Shown here piece after piece: positions 13,519 through 25,814 of a stretch of DNA of 64,000 bases. The translations under genes were made by a program, and so were the position numbers. This DNA is from Gordionus sp. m RMFG-2023 (lineage: Eukaryota > Nematomorpha > Gordioida > Chordodea > Parachordodidae): positions 6,667,743-6,731,742 of the forward strand of contig NC_088778.1 in the NCBI RefSeq assembly GCF_954871325.1. Reading direction: 5' to 3'. The notes under the pieces were generated by a model. That model made no database searches and had not been told where the DNA came from. It worked only from the letters and a program-made list of their open reading frames with translations. Within the stretch, counting starts at the first letter, position 1; the number at the start of each line of letters is the position of its first letter.

Positions 13519-15104
13519 TATAATTTCCTCAATGAAGAACTACCAATATTTTTAGAGTTCAAATAATTTTTGAATAATCTCCACATTTAGAATCATTATT
13601 TCCATTTTCATTATTAATTGATAAATTTTTAAAATGAATAATTATAAATTTTTTTCCCCGTTATTATTTTTAAGATTTCCCATATTTTTCATTTTAACTG
13701 ACTTTATTTTTTTTCCGTTGCCTATATAATAGTTGAGAATAAATAAACTAATTTTATTTTAATAATATTAATTTATGTTTTTAAAATTATATGATAATTT
13801 GATGACATCAATACTTTGATGATTATTTGGAAAATTTGGAATTTGTGTTGAAAGCAAAAAAAATACCTGTTAAACCAGATATTCAAAAAAATGATTTAAC
13901 TTTATATTGGAATTCCAATTATTTGTAAAGTAAATTAGCATACAACATTCTTTTATAAATCTATTATATCACAAAGCTAATCTTTCTTTTATATTAATTA
14001 AATGTTTTAAAAATTACAATTAAATTGAATTTTGGTTTTATTTAGTTAGGGTAAATACACAAGGCATGAAGTGATTAACACTTTATTGCTACATTTTTAC
14101 ATTAAAAAAACCCCTCTATTATTCACCTAAAAAAACTAAAATAATGACTGAGATTGTTTTTAAAATTTATTTTTCGATATTTAAAATTATAATATAAAAT
14201 ACAAAAATTATAAAATAATTTATAAATAGGGGAGGGACATTTTTTGTTCTACTGTGTATGATATAAATTATTTTTTGTTATGAAAAGAAAAAAAACGATT
14301 CCGTTTTGCGTTAATGTTTAGCGATACTTTACATATAAAACATTCACAGGATCTCCTAATTTCGTTTTTTTTGGTATTATAGTGATGCCATCAATTCAGT
14401 ATTTCCCAAGGGACTCAGAATCATTTGCAAGAATTCTAATAGGATTATGATCTTATTCTTTTTTTACTATATCATCAGCAACATATTTCATGAAATTTAG
14501 CAAGAATCGATATAGAATTGATCTGTGATGAAGTTGACCAAAGCATTAATTATTTGAGATATATTCTCGACGATTTGTAGCCCAAAGATTTTTATAGTTA
14601 ATTTATTTTAAAATTTACCTGCGAATTTTAAAATTCAATTATAAATATAAATAAAATATTTTACTTATGATTTGAATAACTATTGACAATAGTCGTATCT
14701 TCTAGGAAGAAGAAAAGACGCATCCATCATCGCTTTGCCCGATGGGGGATTCCATAAAGGATTTTATAATGATTTCAGTGGTCTACAAAACCTTAGTTAC
14801 GGTTGGGCAGGGAACATGTATAAGAGAATCATCTTTTTCTTTGTGCGGGATTAATTGTAAATCAGAGACCTCATGAAAATTGCTTATTAATAATATGACT
14901 TAGTGTCCTTCCATTTAATTACACCCAAACCTTGGAGAAGAAATATTCACTATCTCCTCTTTTCATTTTTTTTATCCTCCTTGAAATCTGGTAGATTTCT
15001 GCGTGTCTTTCATATCGTTCTGTGTACTAGAGCTCTTTGTAGGCGAGGTAAAACAAATTACAACTCGCTATGTAATAAAGGGTTTCAATAATCAGGTGTG
15101 GTTT
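13519..15104. other. Intergenic stretch with a decayed G+C-richer patch
   Basis: Mostly A+T-rich. Bases 14705-14880 have more balanced composition and a frame reading like PMGDSIKDFIMISVVYKT before stops, but I cannot match it to a family. It may be a remnant of a gene or transposon. Confidence 0.3.
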
Positions 15105-15325
15105 TACAAGTCCTAAATATTCAAACATCCTGGCTCTTGCTATTTTATCATCAGATGATGGCCTAAGGCAAGATGTTTCAACTTCAGTACCTTGCTCTGT
15201 AAATATGTGCTGATATTTTCGACAAAAATAAAGTTAAAAATTAATGAATATTTTTATACCAATAGTGATATCCTCCCTGGAACTTATGTTAAGTGGAACT
15301 AAGTTTTAAGAAAAAAAATATAGGC
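15105..15325 (-). repeat. Dispersed repeat R, copy 1
   Basis: Related to copies at 60850-61075 and 62325-62625, all in the same orientation. On the minus strand the shared core reads QGTEVETSCLRPSSDDK here and QGTEVKPSGLKPSSNDK in the third copy. The similarity in codons suggests a coding origin, such as a duplicated exon or transposon part. Confidence 0.5.
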
Positions 15326-16084
15326 TAAATATAAGAGCAATTTCACATGCCCAAAGAATTTTTTTTGTAAACCAAAAAATAATGTGGGGGTCCCAAGTTT
15401 TATTTCTATGTTTTTAAAAAGGTTCGTATCATAATATAATATGTTTTCTTTAAAAAATTAAGTATAAAATATTATTATTTATATACAATCACAAAATAAT
15501 CAAAAACAATTATAACCTGATCGATTTTTTCTTTCGAAAATACTGGCATAATTATCGGCTCCATACCAATATTTAATATATCGGCACACCTCTAATTAAA
15601 AACAAAAATATAGTTCATTTTCTTTATGAATTTAGTTTGTGATAAATTATTACATAAAAAGTTGACATAATTAAGACGGATAATTTAAAGACTGATGAAT
15701 TTAATTGATCTTGATGACCATGGTGTCAAAGAGAGGTCATTTGGGAAAAATATGAATATGGTACAGGAACAGGTGGTGAAACTATTGCTTGTATCATTGC
15801 AAGAGGGAAGAGCACGCTCTTATCATTTATAATATATCCATTTTCATTTTTAACACCTAAATAAAATAGTTAATAACCTGAATTATCAACTTTTTTTTTA
15901 TCTATATAAACTATTCTCAAAGATAACACTCTAAAATTAAAATAAATAGCAATATATACGACATAACTGTAGATTTAAAGGATTTTAAAGATTTTATCAT
16001 TTGATTCAATAAATTCAATATACTCCAACACTCTTAATTATATTTGATGAAAGCCTTCATTAAAGGAAAATCCCCCCCCCCCCC

Positions 16085-16990
16085 AATAATTACCCCTTAA
16101 GCAACCATTAAAAAAATACGATATTTAGTCAATTTGATTCTTCAATAAATCAATATACTCCAACACTTTTAATTCTATAATATCCCCTCAAAAAATTATA
16201 GTCATAAATTTTTCTTCTGATCACCTTAGGTTCACCAGGGCTATACGCTCATTTCATAAATGAGAAATTTCGACTAAATAGATATTGCCATGGAGAATTT
16301 TTTTAAAAAAAATATCGAATATATCTTCATGTAAATTATTTTATAAAAAATTTTTTTTTTAAAAAAACGAGTAATTCAATTCGAATATATGAATAAATTT
16401 TGTTATTCATAAAATACGAATTGTAAATTATTCCATTCGTTTAATCAATCGAATATCAACTATGTATTATTTGATTCGTGTTTAGTGTTGTTAAACGTCC
16501 CGATTTGGGTAATATATCTTGATTAAGATTTTGGCCAAATATGTAAGACACGAGATTTGGCGAATTGAGGTCCAAACCCGAAAATCACCAGGCTTATATA
16601 ATATTATTTTGGCTAAAATCTTAAACGGGTAATTTAACAACACTAAATACGAATCAAATAGTCCATTGTTCGTATTCATTGATTAAACGATGGAATAGTT
16701 TACTATTTGTATTTGATTTGAATTATTTTATAGTATTTTTAAAATTACCATAAAATAATTTACAGGAAGATATATTCGATATTTTTTTTTAAACATTGCA
16801 TCTCATTTATGAAATGATCGCTTAGCCCTGGTGAGCCTAAGGTGATCATGGAAAAAATTCCTGACTATAAATTTTACGGGGATAATATAGAATTAAGAAT
16901 GTTGGGGTATATTGAATTTATTGAGGAATAATTCACTAAATATCGTATTTTTTAAAGGTTTTATAAGGAGTTTTCTATTATTCATATAAT
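16085..16990. mobile_element. Foldback element with ~360-bp inverted arms
   Basis: Left arm (about 16085-16480) and right arm (about 16650-16990) are imperfect inverted copies. Matching landmarks are AAATACGATATTTAGTCAA against its complement near 16940, GATCACCTTAGGTTCACCAG against 16835-16852, and the CATTTCATAAATGAG palindrome. A MITE-like unit sits at the apex. A partial direct repeat of the left arm lies just outside at 16003-16050. No coding capacity. Confidence 0.75.
16493..16645. mobile_element. Family A hAT-type MITE at the apex of the foldback
   Basis: The ends are TAGTGTTGTTAAACG and its complement. It lies exactly between the arms of the larger palindrome. The flanking 8-mers are not a direct duplication but are near-complementary, as expected if they belong to the palindrome arms, so simple insertion is not proven. 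Confidence 0.65.
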
Positions 16991-17361
16991 TTCCGTTTTT
17001 TCTAAGTGGGGACTTTTTTTATAAGCAGTATTCCTTTTTTTTTCTCCAATTAATTGGTAAAGGATTATTTTTTTAAAGTCACAGATTGTGCCTGAGAACA
17101 CGGGACTAATGAATATGAAATTTGATACCCTTATCTTTAATACAAGTGGATGTGGTGCGAACCTCCTATTCTCGATTTCATTAATATGTTGTAGTTTTTT
17201 AAAACTTGTTCTTTAAACATCTATTATATTTCCTTCTTTCTTTCAAACCATGATTATTATAAACAATCTCCCTTCCCCCCTCCTATTTATGGATGTTATT
17301 AAGCAATTTTTTTTTATCATAATAAATTAGTCGAAATAAGGCTAGGAAATTTTAACAAAAG

Positions 17362-18405
17362 ATTGGATTTGAGACAAATTCTCGCTATCAACTCCAAGAA
17401 AAATAAATACGTCAATCAAACATACCCAGAAGAATTCAAGAATTTGGCACCTTCATATAACTCTGATGTCCCACAAACATCAAATGGGAGACATCTGATA
17501 ACCTACAATGACATTGAAGAGGAATCCAATACTCTAGACTCTCGCACTTCTGCCATGAAATCCAAAAAAGGTTTTTTTAGTTATGATAAAATAAAAAGGG
17601 GTACATTAATTATCATTTTTAGGTTTACTCTATAAGAGAGATAACTAGGGTTTAATCGCTATAAGAGCCGCCATTATAAAAATCATAATCACCTGCGCTA
17701 TATTTTATTTATTTTTTTTTAAAATAAATAATAGATAAATCGCCAATAATCGATGACCTTGAAAAGGAAGTTCCGTTTGATTACGAATCCGAAATATTAT
17801 TAATGTATGATAAGATGACTTCGAATCAATTACATCAAAATACTCTTCAACCTAAATTAGGGAAAGGGATATTCACAAAGACTTTCAAAAATAGACTCCT
17901 CCAAGATAATAGAAGGGATAAAAACACCATAACCATGGTAGCGGATATGATACACGATTCCGAAACAGTTAGGTAAAGTTATTACTATTATCGATTTTTT
18001 GTTTTAATTCCATTCTTACTAAAATTTGTCTTCATTTAACTCATTCCAAAGAAATTTTATTTTGTAAAAAAAATCTAATTTTACCTATAAAATATTACAA
18101 GAATCAGAACAAGACCCGTTAAACGGCAAGAAGATGACTCTGACGACCAAACAAGTTTCAAGAAATCATTGGAGTTAATAAAAAAAATTTAATTTTTGTT
18201 AGTTACATGTTTTTATTCGCAAAAAAAAATTATATAAATTAAATATGAAATAATTAAAAGGATGCATAGGAAAGGCAAAAATAAAAGACATCTTTTGATA
18301 GACTCTGCTTACAGTTCCAAAATGCCAAATTTTGACGATATCATCATCCACGACGAGAACGATGTTCGACATGTTATCAGAAAAAAACGAAATACATGCA
18401 AATAA
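17362..18405 (+). CDS. Four-exon gene of unknown function, basic/acidic nuclear-type protein, 5' end missing
   Basis: I do not recognise the product. Exons 17362-17570, 17735-17972, 18102-18173 and 18261-18405 join in phase across GT-AG introns. The segment visible has about 220 residues. It begins DLRQILAINSKKNK and contains FDYESEILLMYDKM and TRPVKRQEDDSDD, and the end is HVIRKKRNTCK. It is hydrophilic with basic clusters and no signal peptide or membrane span, so nuclear or cytosolic. The first exon has an AG just before it and no in-frame ATG near its start, so an upstream exon with the start codon is expected. If the third exon's donor is not used, the protein stops earlier, at 18190. 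A polyadenylation-type AATAAA overlaps the stop, and a second one is at 18481. Confidence 0.6.
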
Positions 18406-18534
18406 AATTTATAGACTCGCGAATACCTAATTTTTTTAAAAATTTATAATTTTATTGATAATATGATGTATTAAAATTTCAATAAATTTGTATTTATTGT
18501 TTAAAACAAAAAATCTTATGTCAAATTCCAAAGT

Positions 18535-18660
18535 AAGACAGAGCTAGTAAAGGTCAACGGTCCTATCCGTCTTAAACCGGAACCAGACCGGACCGATCTT
18601 TTTCTTAAGGACCGTGGTCCGGTCCGGTCCCAGCCGGTCCGCACTACACAGAGCGAAAAT
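18535..18660. repeat. G+C-rich repeat with GGTCCGG motif runs
   Basis: A short island of CCGGACC / GGTCCGG motifs in otherwise A+T-rich DNA, probably the remains of a family B-like MITE. The motif spacing resembles the subterminal repeats of the elements at 49680-50112 and 50367-50612. Confidence 0.45.
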
Positions 18661-18818
18661 TTTAAAATATTGAGATGAAATTTTGATTAAAAAAAGAAAG
18701 GTTATGAAAAATTACTTATAATGTCAGTTCACTTCCTTATTTTAGCCTAGGTTCAGAAACAATTTTTTGTATGTTCAATATTTAATTTATTTTTGATAAA
18801 GTTGAAAAAAAAATTAAT

Positions 18819-18824
18819 TTTATT
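18819..18824 (-). promoter_or_regulatory. Poly(A) signal of chitin-binding gene 1
   Basis: AATAAA on the minus strand about 50 nt beyond the stop codon of the gene ending at 18876. Confidence 0.55.
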
Positions 18825-18875
18825 ATTAAGGTGTATATATACAAGTGTATATTCGTATTACAAAAAATTAATTGT

Positions 18876-20272
18876 TTAAATGGGGCTGGAGTTCCTCTTC
18901 CTTCTGGAATTAAGAGAATTGAAATTCCAGGTTAATCCAGAGTCGTCAGGAGCATAACTTGCTGAATTTCCAACAGAAGGATTCTGAGACAATGCCTGGT
19001 TCAAATATCTAATAAGATCGCTAAGATGATTGTCTGAAATAATATAAGGGGTGTTTTGAGAATTAACAGTGTAAGGAATTCCTAAATCAGTTTTCGAAGG
19101 TTGTGAACTGTAATCCTGATAGAAGGCTCTGCCCTGAGATAAAACATTCTGTGAAGTATCCAATCCGCTCCTCGGAATTTGTTGGTTAATGGTCGAACTG
19201 GTAAAATCAGTTTGACCTGGAATGTAACCCTGATTGTAGACTCTGTCCTGAAATAAAACATTCTGTGAAGTATCCAATCCGCTCCTCGGAATTTGTTGGT
19301 TAGCGGTCGAACTGGTAAAATCAGTTTGACTTGGAATGTAACCCTGATTTGTCTGTTGATAGTAATTGGGGTTTGAAACATCTTGCCCAGATGGGTACAA
19401 TTGAGAATAAATTGGGGGTATTCCGCCAAGGTTCTTGGACACGCCAGGACCCATTCCTCCTATAATAACTGTTCCAGGGTCTTGGTTCGGTAAGCCGATA
19501 AAGTTAGGCAAGTTAAATCCTGCCTGAGGGAAAGATGGATAAGCGTTTGTCCCAAAATTAGGTGATGGTCCTCCCAATATAGCGCGTCCATAACCATTTT
19601 GATTAGGAGGCAGAAAACTTTGTAGTGGTGGCAGTCCTCCATTAATAGGTCCTCCAATAGGTCCTCCATTAATAGGGGGCCCAAATTTTTGTGGGGGTGG
19701 TGGTTGTATTTGTGGTTGTATTTGAGGCTGAGACAAAGTAGTGATGATTCGGGGTGGATTGTATGTATTGGCACCAACATAGCTGGTCGTATCTACACCG
19801 CCATAAGTTGGATATACAGCTAGCTGTTGCTGATCATATTTTCCAAAAGAAGACTTTCCAAAAGAAGACTTACCAAGAAGAGAGGAAGTATCTTGAGATT
19901 TACCCAAAGATGCCAAATAATCTTTATAATCAGACTCATAACTGCACGTTTCCATAGGAGGTACCCAGTAGGTGCTAGGTGCGCATTTCATTACAATTGG
20001 CTTCCCATTACTGCATTCAATATACAAATTAGGCTGGCCAGGTACTGGATAATACATCAAGGTACTATCAGTGCATGGGTTATATGTTGAAACTTTTTTA
20101 TTTTTGTATTTAAATAAATATATTTTTACCATTTTAAAATTATATAATTTATAGTTATATTACTTGTGTCTTGTAGTTGCCGAGTCCTTCTAGATTTAGT
20201 AAGGAAGCTTTCTTTACCATAAACACTGGAACATACTAAGGCTAAAATGGTAAATCCCAAAAATTTTAGCAT
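18876..20272 (-). CDS. Secreted chitin-binding (CBM14/peritrophin-A-like) protein, paralogue 1
   Basis: Exon 1 (20272-20164) encodes a signal peptide starting MLKFLGFTILALVC, then KESFLTKSRRTR. A phase-1 intron follows, then exon 2 (20092-18876); total about 441 residues. One chitin-binding domain lies at residues 37-95: NPC, IECSNG, VMKC and ETC, with the aromatic STYWVPP motif. This keeps cysteines 1, 3, 4 and 5 of the family's usual six. The rest is a long Gly/Pro/Gln/Asn/Ser-rich low-complexity region with a 38-residue tandem duplication. The C-terminus is SRRKRNSSPI, with a furin/PC-type RRKR. Proteins of this type bind chitin in cuticle, peritrophic matrix or similar extracellular layers. 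It belongs to a same-strand cluster with the genes at 25815, 29519 and 31060. The intron is placed by the AG before TTTCAAC, matching its paralogues. Confidence 0.85.
19127..19354 (-). repeat. In-frame 114-bp tandem duplication in chitin-binding gene 1
   Basis: Two copies with a period of 114 bp encode the 38-residue unit containing QTDFTSST and IPRSGLDTSQNVL. They are nearly identical at DNA level, so the duplication is recent or kept similar by gene conversion. Confidence 0.9.
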
Positions 20273-20360
20273 TTTTCCAAAAAAAATATATTTAAAATTA
20301 TAATTTTACTATTTGTAAATCAAAAAAAAATTTATATATAATTTGCTAAAGCCAATTCAC

Positions 20361-20385
20361 TTTATATAAGAGCTCAAAATTAAAC
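20361..20385 (-). promoter_or_regulatory. TATA box and shared upstream block, chitin-binding gene 1
   Basis: On the minus strand this reads GTTTAATTTTGAGCTC, then TTATATAAAG, about 90-110 bp before the ATG. Nearly the same block precedes paralogue 3, and its upstream half precedes paralogue 2, suggesting shared control. Confidence 0.6.
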
Positions 20386-23300
20386 CCCCGAAAAATGAAT
20401 AAAAATATATTCAAATATTTATTTTTTCCAATTGTAATCCCCATTTGCATGCTTATAATATATAACAACCCCATTTACATAACTATTGTTTCATTTTTAT
20501 ATTTTATTTATTGTTTTTTTGGGGGAAATTATTTTTTGATATAATTCAGGTTTTCGATAAATTGAATATTATTCGAATCCAAAAGAATGCAAATAAAAAT
20601 AATATGGTGCGCAATAAAAAGATAATGCACAATAAACCATATACTTTGATGGACATTTTCAATTTTTCCAAATTTATTTACCAAGATGATCTTAATTTGT
20701 ATATAAATTTAAATATCTAATATTACACCTTTTTGAGTATTAATTAAAATTTTGACCTAAATCGCCGATAAAAAAACAAGAGGGTTATAGATCTATCCCT
20801 CTTAAATTTTTTTTTTTAAAAAAGGACTCTATATTTCAATCATTTTTGGTGTATATCTTGGTCAAGCTATGAGAAAGTTACAGCTGATTTATCACAGCGA
20901 TAATTCGCACAATATTTAAAAATTATACTTTAATGGCTTGATTATGTAAATTACATTGCGAAAAAATTCGCATTGCACTTTAAATGTAGCTTATTATTTT
21001 TTTTAACGCAATGCGCTTGTGGCAAAGTCGATTTTTTTTAAATAAAGCTTATTCACGCCCTAACTTTGATTTCAGAGCACGAAAACGAAGTATAAAAAAT
21101 ATGTCTCATTTTTGTATTTATCGCCGCGAATTTGCGTTAATTAGGAATTCAACGTAAAATGAAACTATTCATCAAAAAAAAAATGTTAAATGATTTTGTA
21201 AATTCAAAGAGAAAGTAGGAACAAAATTTAAGGCTTTGAATTTATTTATGAATTCTTATTTGCAATCAAGGGTCCCCAAGATGTGGAAGAGAGTCAGACT
21301 AAAACTTGTCTTTAAAATTCTAAAGCAGCGGTTATGCTGTTGATTTGGATTATTTCTGGGGATGAGGTTATTCCTCAAAAAATTTATTTTTTTAGTTTGT
21401 TAGTCATAAATCATTTATTAAACTTATTGATTTATACGCTTAAATTTTACAAACCACTGCAAACATGAATCACGGTTGATCAAATATATAATGGTGAAAA
21501 ATTTTTTGAACAAATTATAAAATATTTTATTTCATTTCTGATCTTTTTTTATGCATGACAATGACAAAATATTTTTTTTTATTTATGTAAAATTCAAAAA
21601 ATCTCTTTCAAAATTTTGATTTTTTTTTAAAATCCCCCTCTGTAAAATAGTGATAAATGAAAACTTTAAACACAAAAAAGTTATAATCACACTACACTAA
21701 GAAAAATATATTCAAAATTTGAATTTCGTATTTTCATCTTAATTTATTACCCGTTTTTGTGCATATGATAATAATGGGTCACCTCTTAATACCCAGTTTG
21801 ACCTAAAAGCGTGTACGCTTCATAGTAAGACTGTTAAAAAAAAATAATTCGATTCGAATAAATGCAATTATTCATTTTTGGATTTGATTTGAAATTATAA
21901 TTTTTTTAAATATTATAAAATGATTTATCAAATTTATTTTTTAGAAATTTTTTTTTTTACTGCTTGTTACTGCACTATTTATGTTATTTAGTTGTTTCAT
22001 AAATTCCCGTTCAATTATTTATTTAAACATTATCTTTTGGATATTATAAACTTTTTATAAAAGTATTTTTTGCTTAGGCATAGCAAGAAATTTAATAGTG
22101 TGGACGAATATAATTGTCTTTAAGTCTGTAAACTCAAATAGGGTCACGGATAAACTTTATTTAGCGGAAATTTATAAAATTTATTTTCCTAAGGGGATCT
22201 GAACCCGCCCCGGGTCTATATTATACCAGGTTGAAGTAAATATTCATAAATCAGTCACAAATGTATAATCAAACAATTTCTAATTTCTAAATGCTAATTT
22301 GATGGAACAGAGGCTAAAAGAAGCCCCCCCCCCACCTCCATCTTATTTATCTTTAAACATGCTGATATTTAAACGAAAAGAGTTCGCTTAAGTATTTTAG
22401 ATAAAATAAATTAATTTTTTCAATTTTTTATTATAATTGCTTTTAACCTTGATTCCAATTTTGTTGAAAACATTTTATTTATTATCAACCAAACTGGATT
22501 GTGGCACTAAACTAAAATGTATGCAATAAAGTATTACATATTTGCTTAAGCTTTACAGGTAGTGCTCTCAAAAGGCCTAACTTCATGCTCAATGCTACAC
22601 GTCTTAATAGAGCTTCAGGATTATATAATATTAAAATTTTAATTCATTTAGATTGAATAAAGAGAAAAGAACAAATAATATCTATATAGGGCGTGAAATC
22701 ATAAAATTCAAAAATATTTTGAATCGTTATTAAAAATCTGATATTATCACACAGCGTTGACTTTATAGTTCATTTAGAGTATAATTTGGTTTCTGCTTAA
22801 TGAGTGCAAATTAAGTATTCATTAGGCATTTATAAATGAAACAACCTGAAATAATCATTGCTTCTACATTTTTTGTTATGAATTTTTAATTGGTTTGTTA
22901 TTTTACCACAGCGATGTACTAAAATATTTTAAATGCGAACTATTATTGATTGACATATTTTTCCCACAGAATAAAAACTAAAGAGATCAAATTTTTTTTT
23001 CCTAAAATTCTCAGAATTAAAAATGTTAAAAGCTAAGAATCTTTACTGAATTTCGCAGATTATTCTTTTAAATTGAAGACGATCAATTTTGATTTTCCAA
23101 GAATTTTTTAAATGAAATTTTCTTGATCTGATATATTATTAAACACAATATTTACAATAAATTATTTATGATATTTTGGGTGCTATCATGAATCATAATA
23201 GGCCCTTGATCAAAAATATTGGATATTTAAATATAATTTTACGTTAAATGCATGTGTTATACTCCCAAAAAATGATAAACTGTTTTTGAACATGTGAGCA

Positions 23301-25814
23301 ATAATTAATTCCTCGAGTAAATACTCTCAATCAGAGATCTGAATAAGCCTGGCCTTTAGCCACTGTAAAACTTTTTCCACTACTTTAACGGCCTGCATCT
23401 TACCACTCATTCAACCCCGATAATTATTTCTATCAATTATTCTTGACCAGTCAAATATGGTCATACTGCAAATATAATCAAATTCAAATAAATATTTTAT
23501 AAGTCTTAACTTTATTTTATACTAAATCTATAATATTAAAATTATGATATTTTTTAAATTCATTTTCAATAACTAATGTTTTGATTCATATTAAATATTA
23601 TCTCTTTCATATTTTTTTAATCAATTTTCCTGTCGAGATCTTCAATCGATTTCTGTTTTAGTAAAAATATTAACCAAATTTCTTTTTGAAGAAGAAGTAG
23701 AACTAGGAATTGCTAGTAAAATGCCACTTCTTTTAATGTTAGGCAAGGCTCATTCCACTAACTTGAGGCCGGAATATGATTTTTCTTATGGAAATTACTA
23801 CTTCGCACATAATTTGTCATTAAACAGGCCGCTTTTACTTCTGAAATTTATGACATCATTCAAAATATTCTCATCATCTCCACCTTTTAAAATGCATAAT
23901 TCTTGTATTATATCACATACTTCATTATTCACTACTAATGAGATGTTCCCCTTGATATTAGGTACCCAATAAATACAGCATTGTAATTACGTGAATTTAT
24001 ATCGTATTTTCTTTTTTCAAACATTTTTTAGAGTATTTGACCCAATTTGACCAGGTCAAATACTCCTTCGGCCAATTGAATGAATTTGACCAGACAATTG
24101 ACCGACTTGCTAAGCCTGGATTTTGTATTTTAGTTAGACAACTCTTAAAACATTTTAAAAAAATTTGAGTAAACTCAACAAGATTTTTGATCAAATGAAA
24201 ATTCTTAATCTTTTTTGTAAAATATCTTTTATAAATAAATCTTACTTTGCCTTAAGCATAAAAAATTCTTCGTGGATGAAATAACAAATTTTTTTAAAAT
24301 TATTTTGATCTTCTTTCAAAAAAAATTTTATGATTTTTAAAGATTATTTTGTCTAAATTTTGGCCATATTCTTCAAACTCTAAAATATATTGAAATAAGC
24401 ATATTGGAGATTATTTTAAACTATTAGTAGAAAATAAAAATCTTAGCTTGAAATTTTAAAAATTATATGAGAAATTTTAATGATAGCCAAGGTTGGTCCA
24501 TTAAAATTTTACGAAATTTAGGAAGCTGAAGATATAACTTGAATAACTTTTAAAGAATAAATAGGGCCACCAACCCTATTTTTATGTACGAGTTATACAT
24601 CCTTGATCATTAATTTTTTTATGTGCAAATTTTTCAACCCTGCTTGACCTTGCCGGGCTAACAGATCTCCAATCAAAATTCGAATATAAAATATCCAAGT
24701 CTATAAAGATATTCAAAGAAGCTTAAGTCAAATTTTTATAAAAAAACCAATTATTCTTCTATTGTTCTTGCGTTAAAATATATCAGAGACCTGCGGGTCG
24801 AAATCAAAGCCCGGCCCGGGTATACAAACCGGCGCGTATATTTTTTTAAAAAATAGCCACGCCAGACCTATTTTTTATCAACGCAGACACCTAAGCAATA
24901 TTTATTTTTTTCTATAAACTTATGCCAAATTGAATATTTTAAAATTCTACAATTATCTTTATTACAAAATTAATATATTTCAAATATTGTACCATAGAAT
25001 AATGTACCGCATTCAATCACTCAACCATATTTCCTATTTTCAATTTCAAAATAAGAAAAGTTATAAATAAATTTGAGGTATCAGCCTTAGATGGAAGCTG
25101 TGAAATTATCCAATTTAAATATAAAAAAAAATGTGAGTTCAATGAATAAATTTTTTTATCTCAATGAATTACTTTAAATAAAAAATGAAATTATTATTGT
25201 TAAAATAAAAAAAGAGAAGATCATTATGCTTGACTTTTTAAAGTTATAAAATTATTGTTAAAAAGAGAACCGCAAGAGTGGTGAGATTCATTATTTTGTT
25301 TTATCAGCTTAATTTTATTATCGGGCAAATCTGCCGAGGAAGGAATTTATTACCCCCTGCTGCCTCATTCTTCCCAGTTAGGTCAATTTCTATATTCAAC
25401 CCAAAAAAGAAGGAGCAAAATTTTATTTCAATATCTATATTCAGTAAATTAAACAGTGAAAGATGACCCGTTCATATTTAGTATTTGAAGAATTGACACA
25501 ATGTTATACATTGCGCAGATATCCCCAAAATATACCGGCGATTACGGGAAGTTTATAGAAATTTTTAAAAATATGAAAGCCTTGTAGAGCGGTATCTCTC
25601 ACATTATCATCTCCTAAAATGGAAACAAATCCGACTGCAAAAATACTTTATGTCTCACCAGAACCCCAAAATATATATCAATATATACACACAAGCGTAT
25701 TCGTTTTGCAAAAATTTATTTTCCATAAGTCAGAATATATTTTCGAAGAATCAAATGGCACTAAAAAAAATATTAAAAGAAGTAAATTTAAATTATTAAT
25801 TCATTTAGTTCGCC
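20386..25814. other. Intergenic stretch rich in decayed repeats
   Basis: No supported gene. It contains GCCGCGAATTTGCG-type repeat arms (20870-21170), G+C-rich CCCGGCCCGGG motifs (22195-22240, 24785-24890) and a CAGAGATCTG end (about 23335). There is also a short hairpin GTATTTGAC/GTCAAATAC (24030-24065). The minus-strand frame across 23700-23970 resembles decayed coding sequence (for example NNEVCDIIQELC) but has no recognisable family. Several poly-C and poly-T runs are present. Confidence 0.4.

Noticed and set aside
16069-16084. Poly-C run as a regulatory signal
   Set aside because: A simple homopolymer at the edge of the foldback; nothing supports a function.
19082-20090. Several open frames on both strands over chitin-binding gene 1
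   Set aside because: They are shadows of the repetitive coding region in other frames. None has a family motif, while the minus-strand frame has signal peptide, domain and matching paralogues.
23721-23972. Plus-strand frame MPLLLMLGKAHS
   Set aside because: No family, splice partner or conserved motif. The minus strand looks more like decayed coding sequence but is also unidentifiable.
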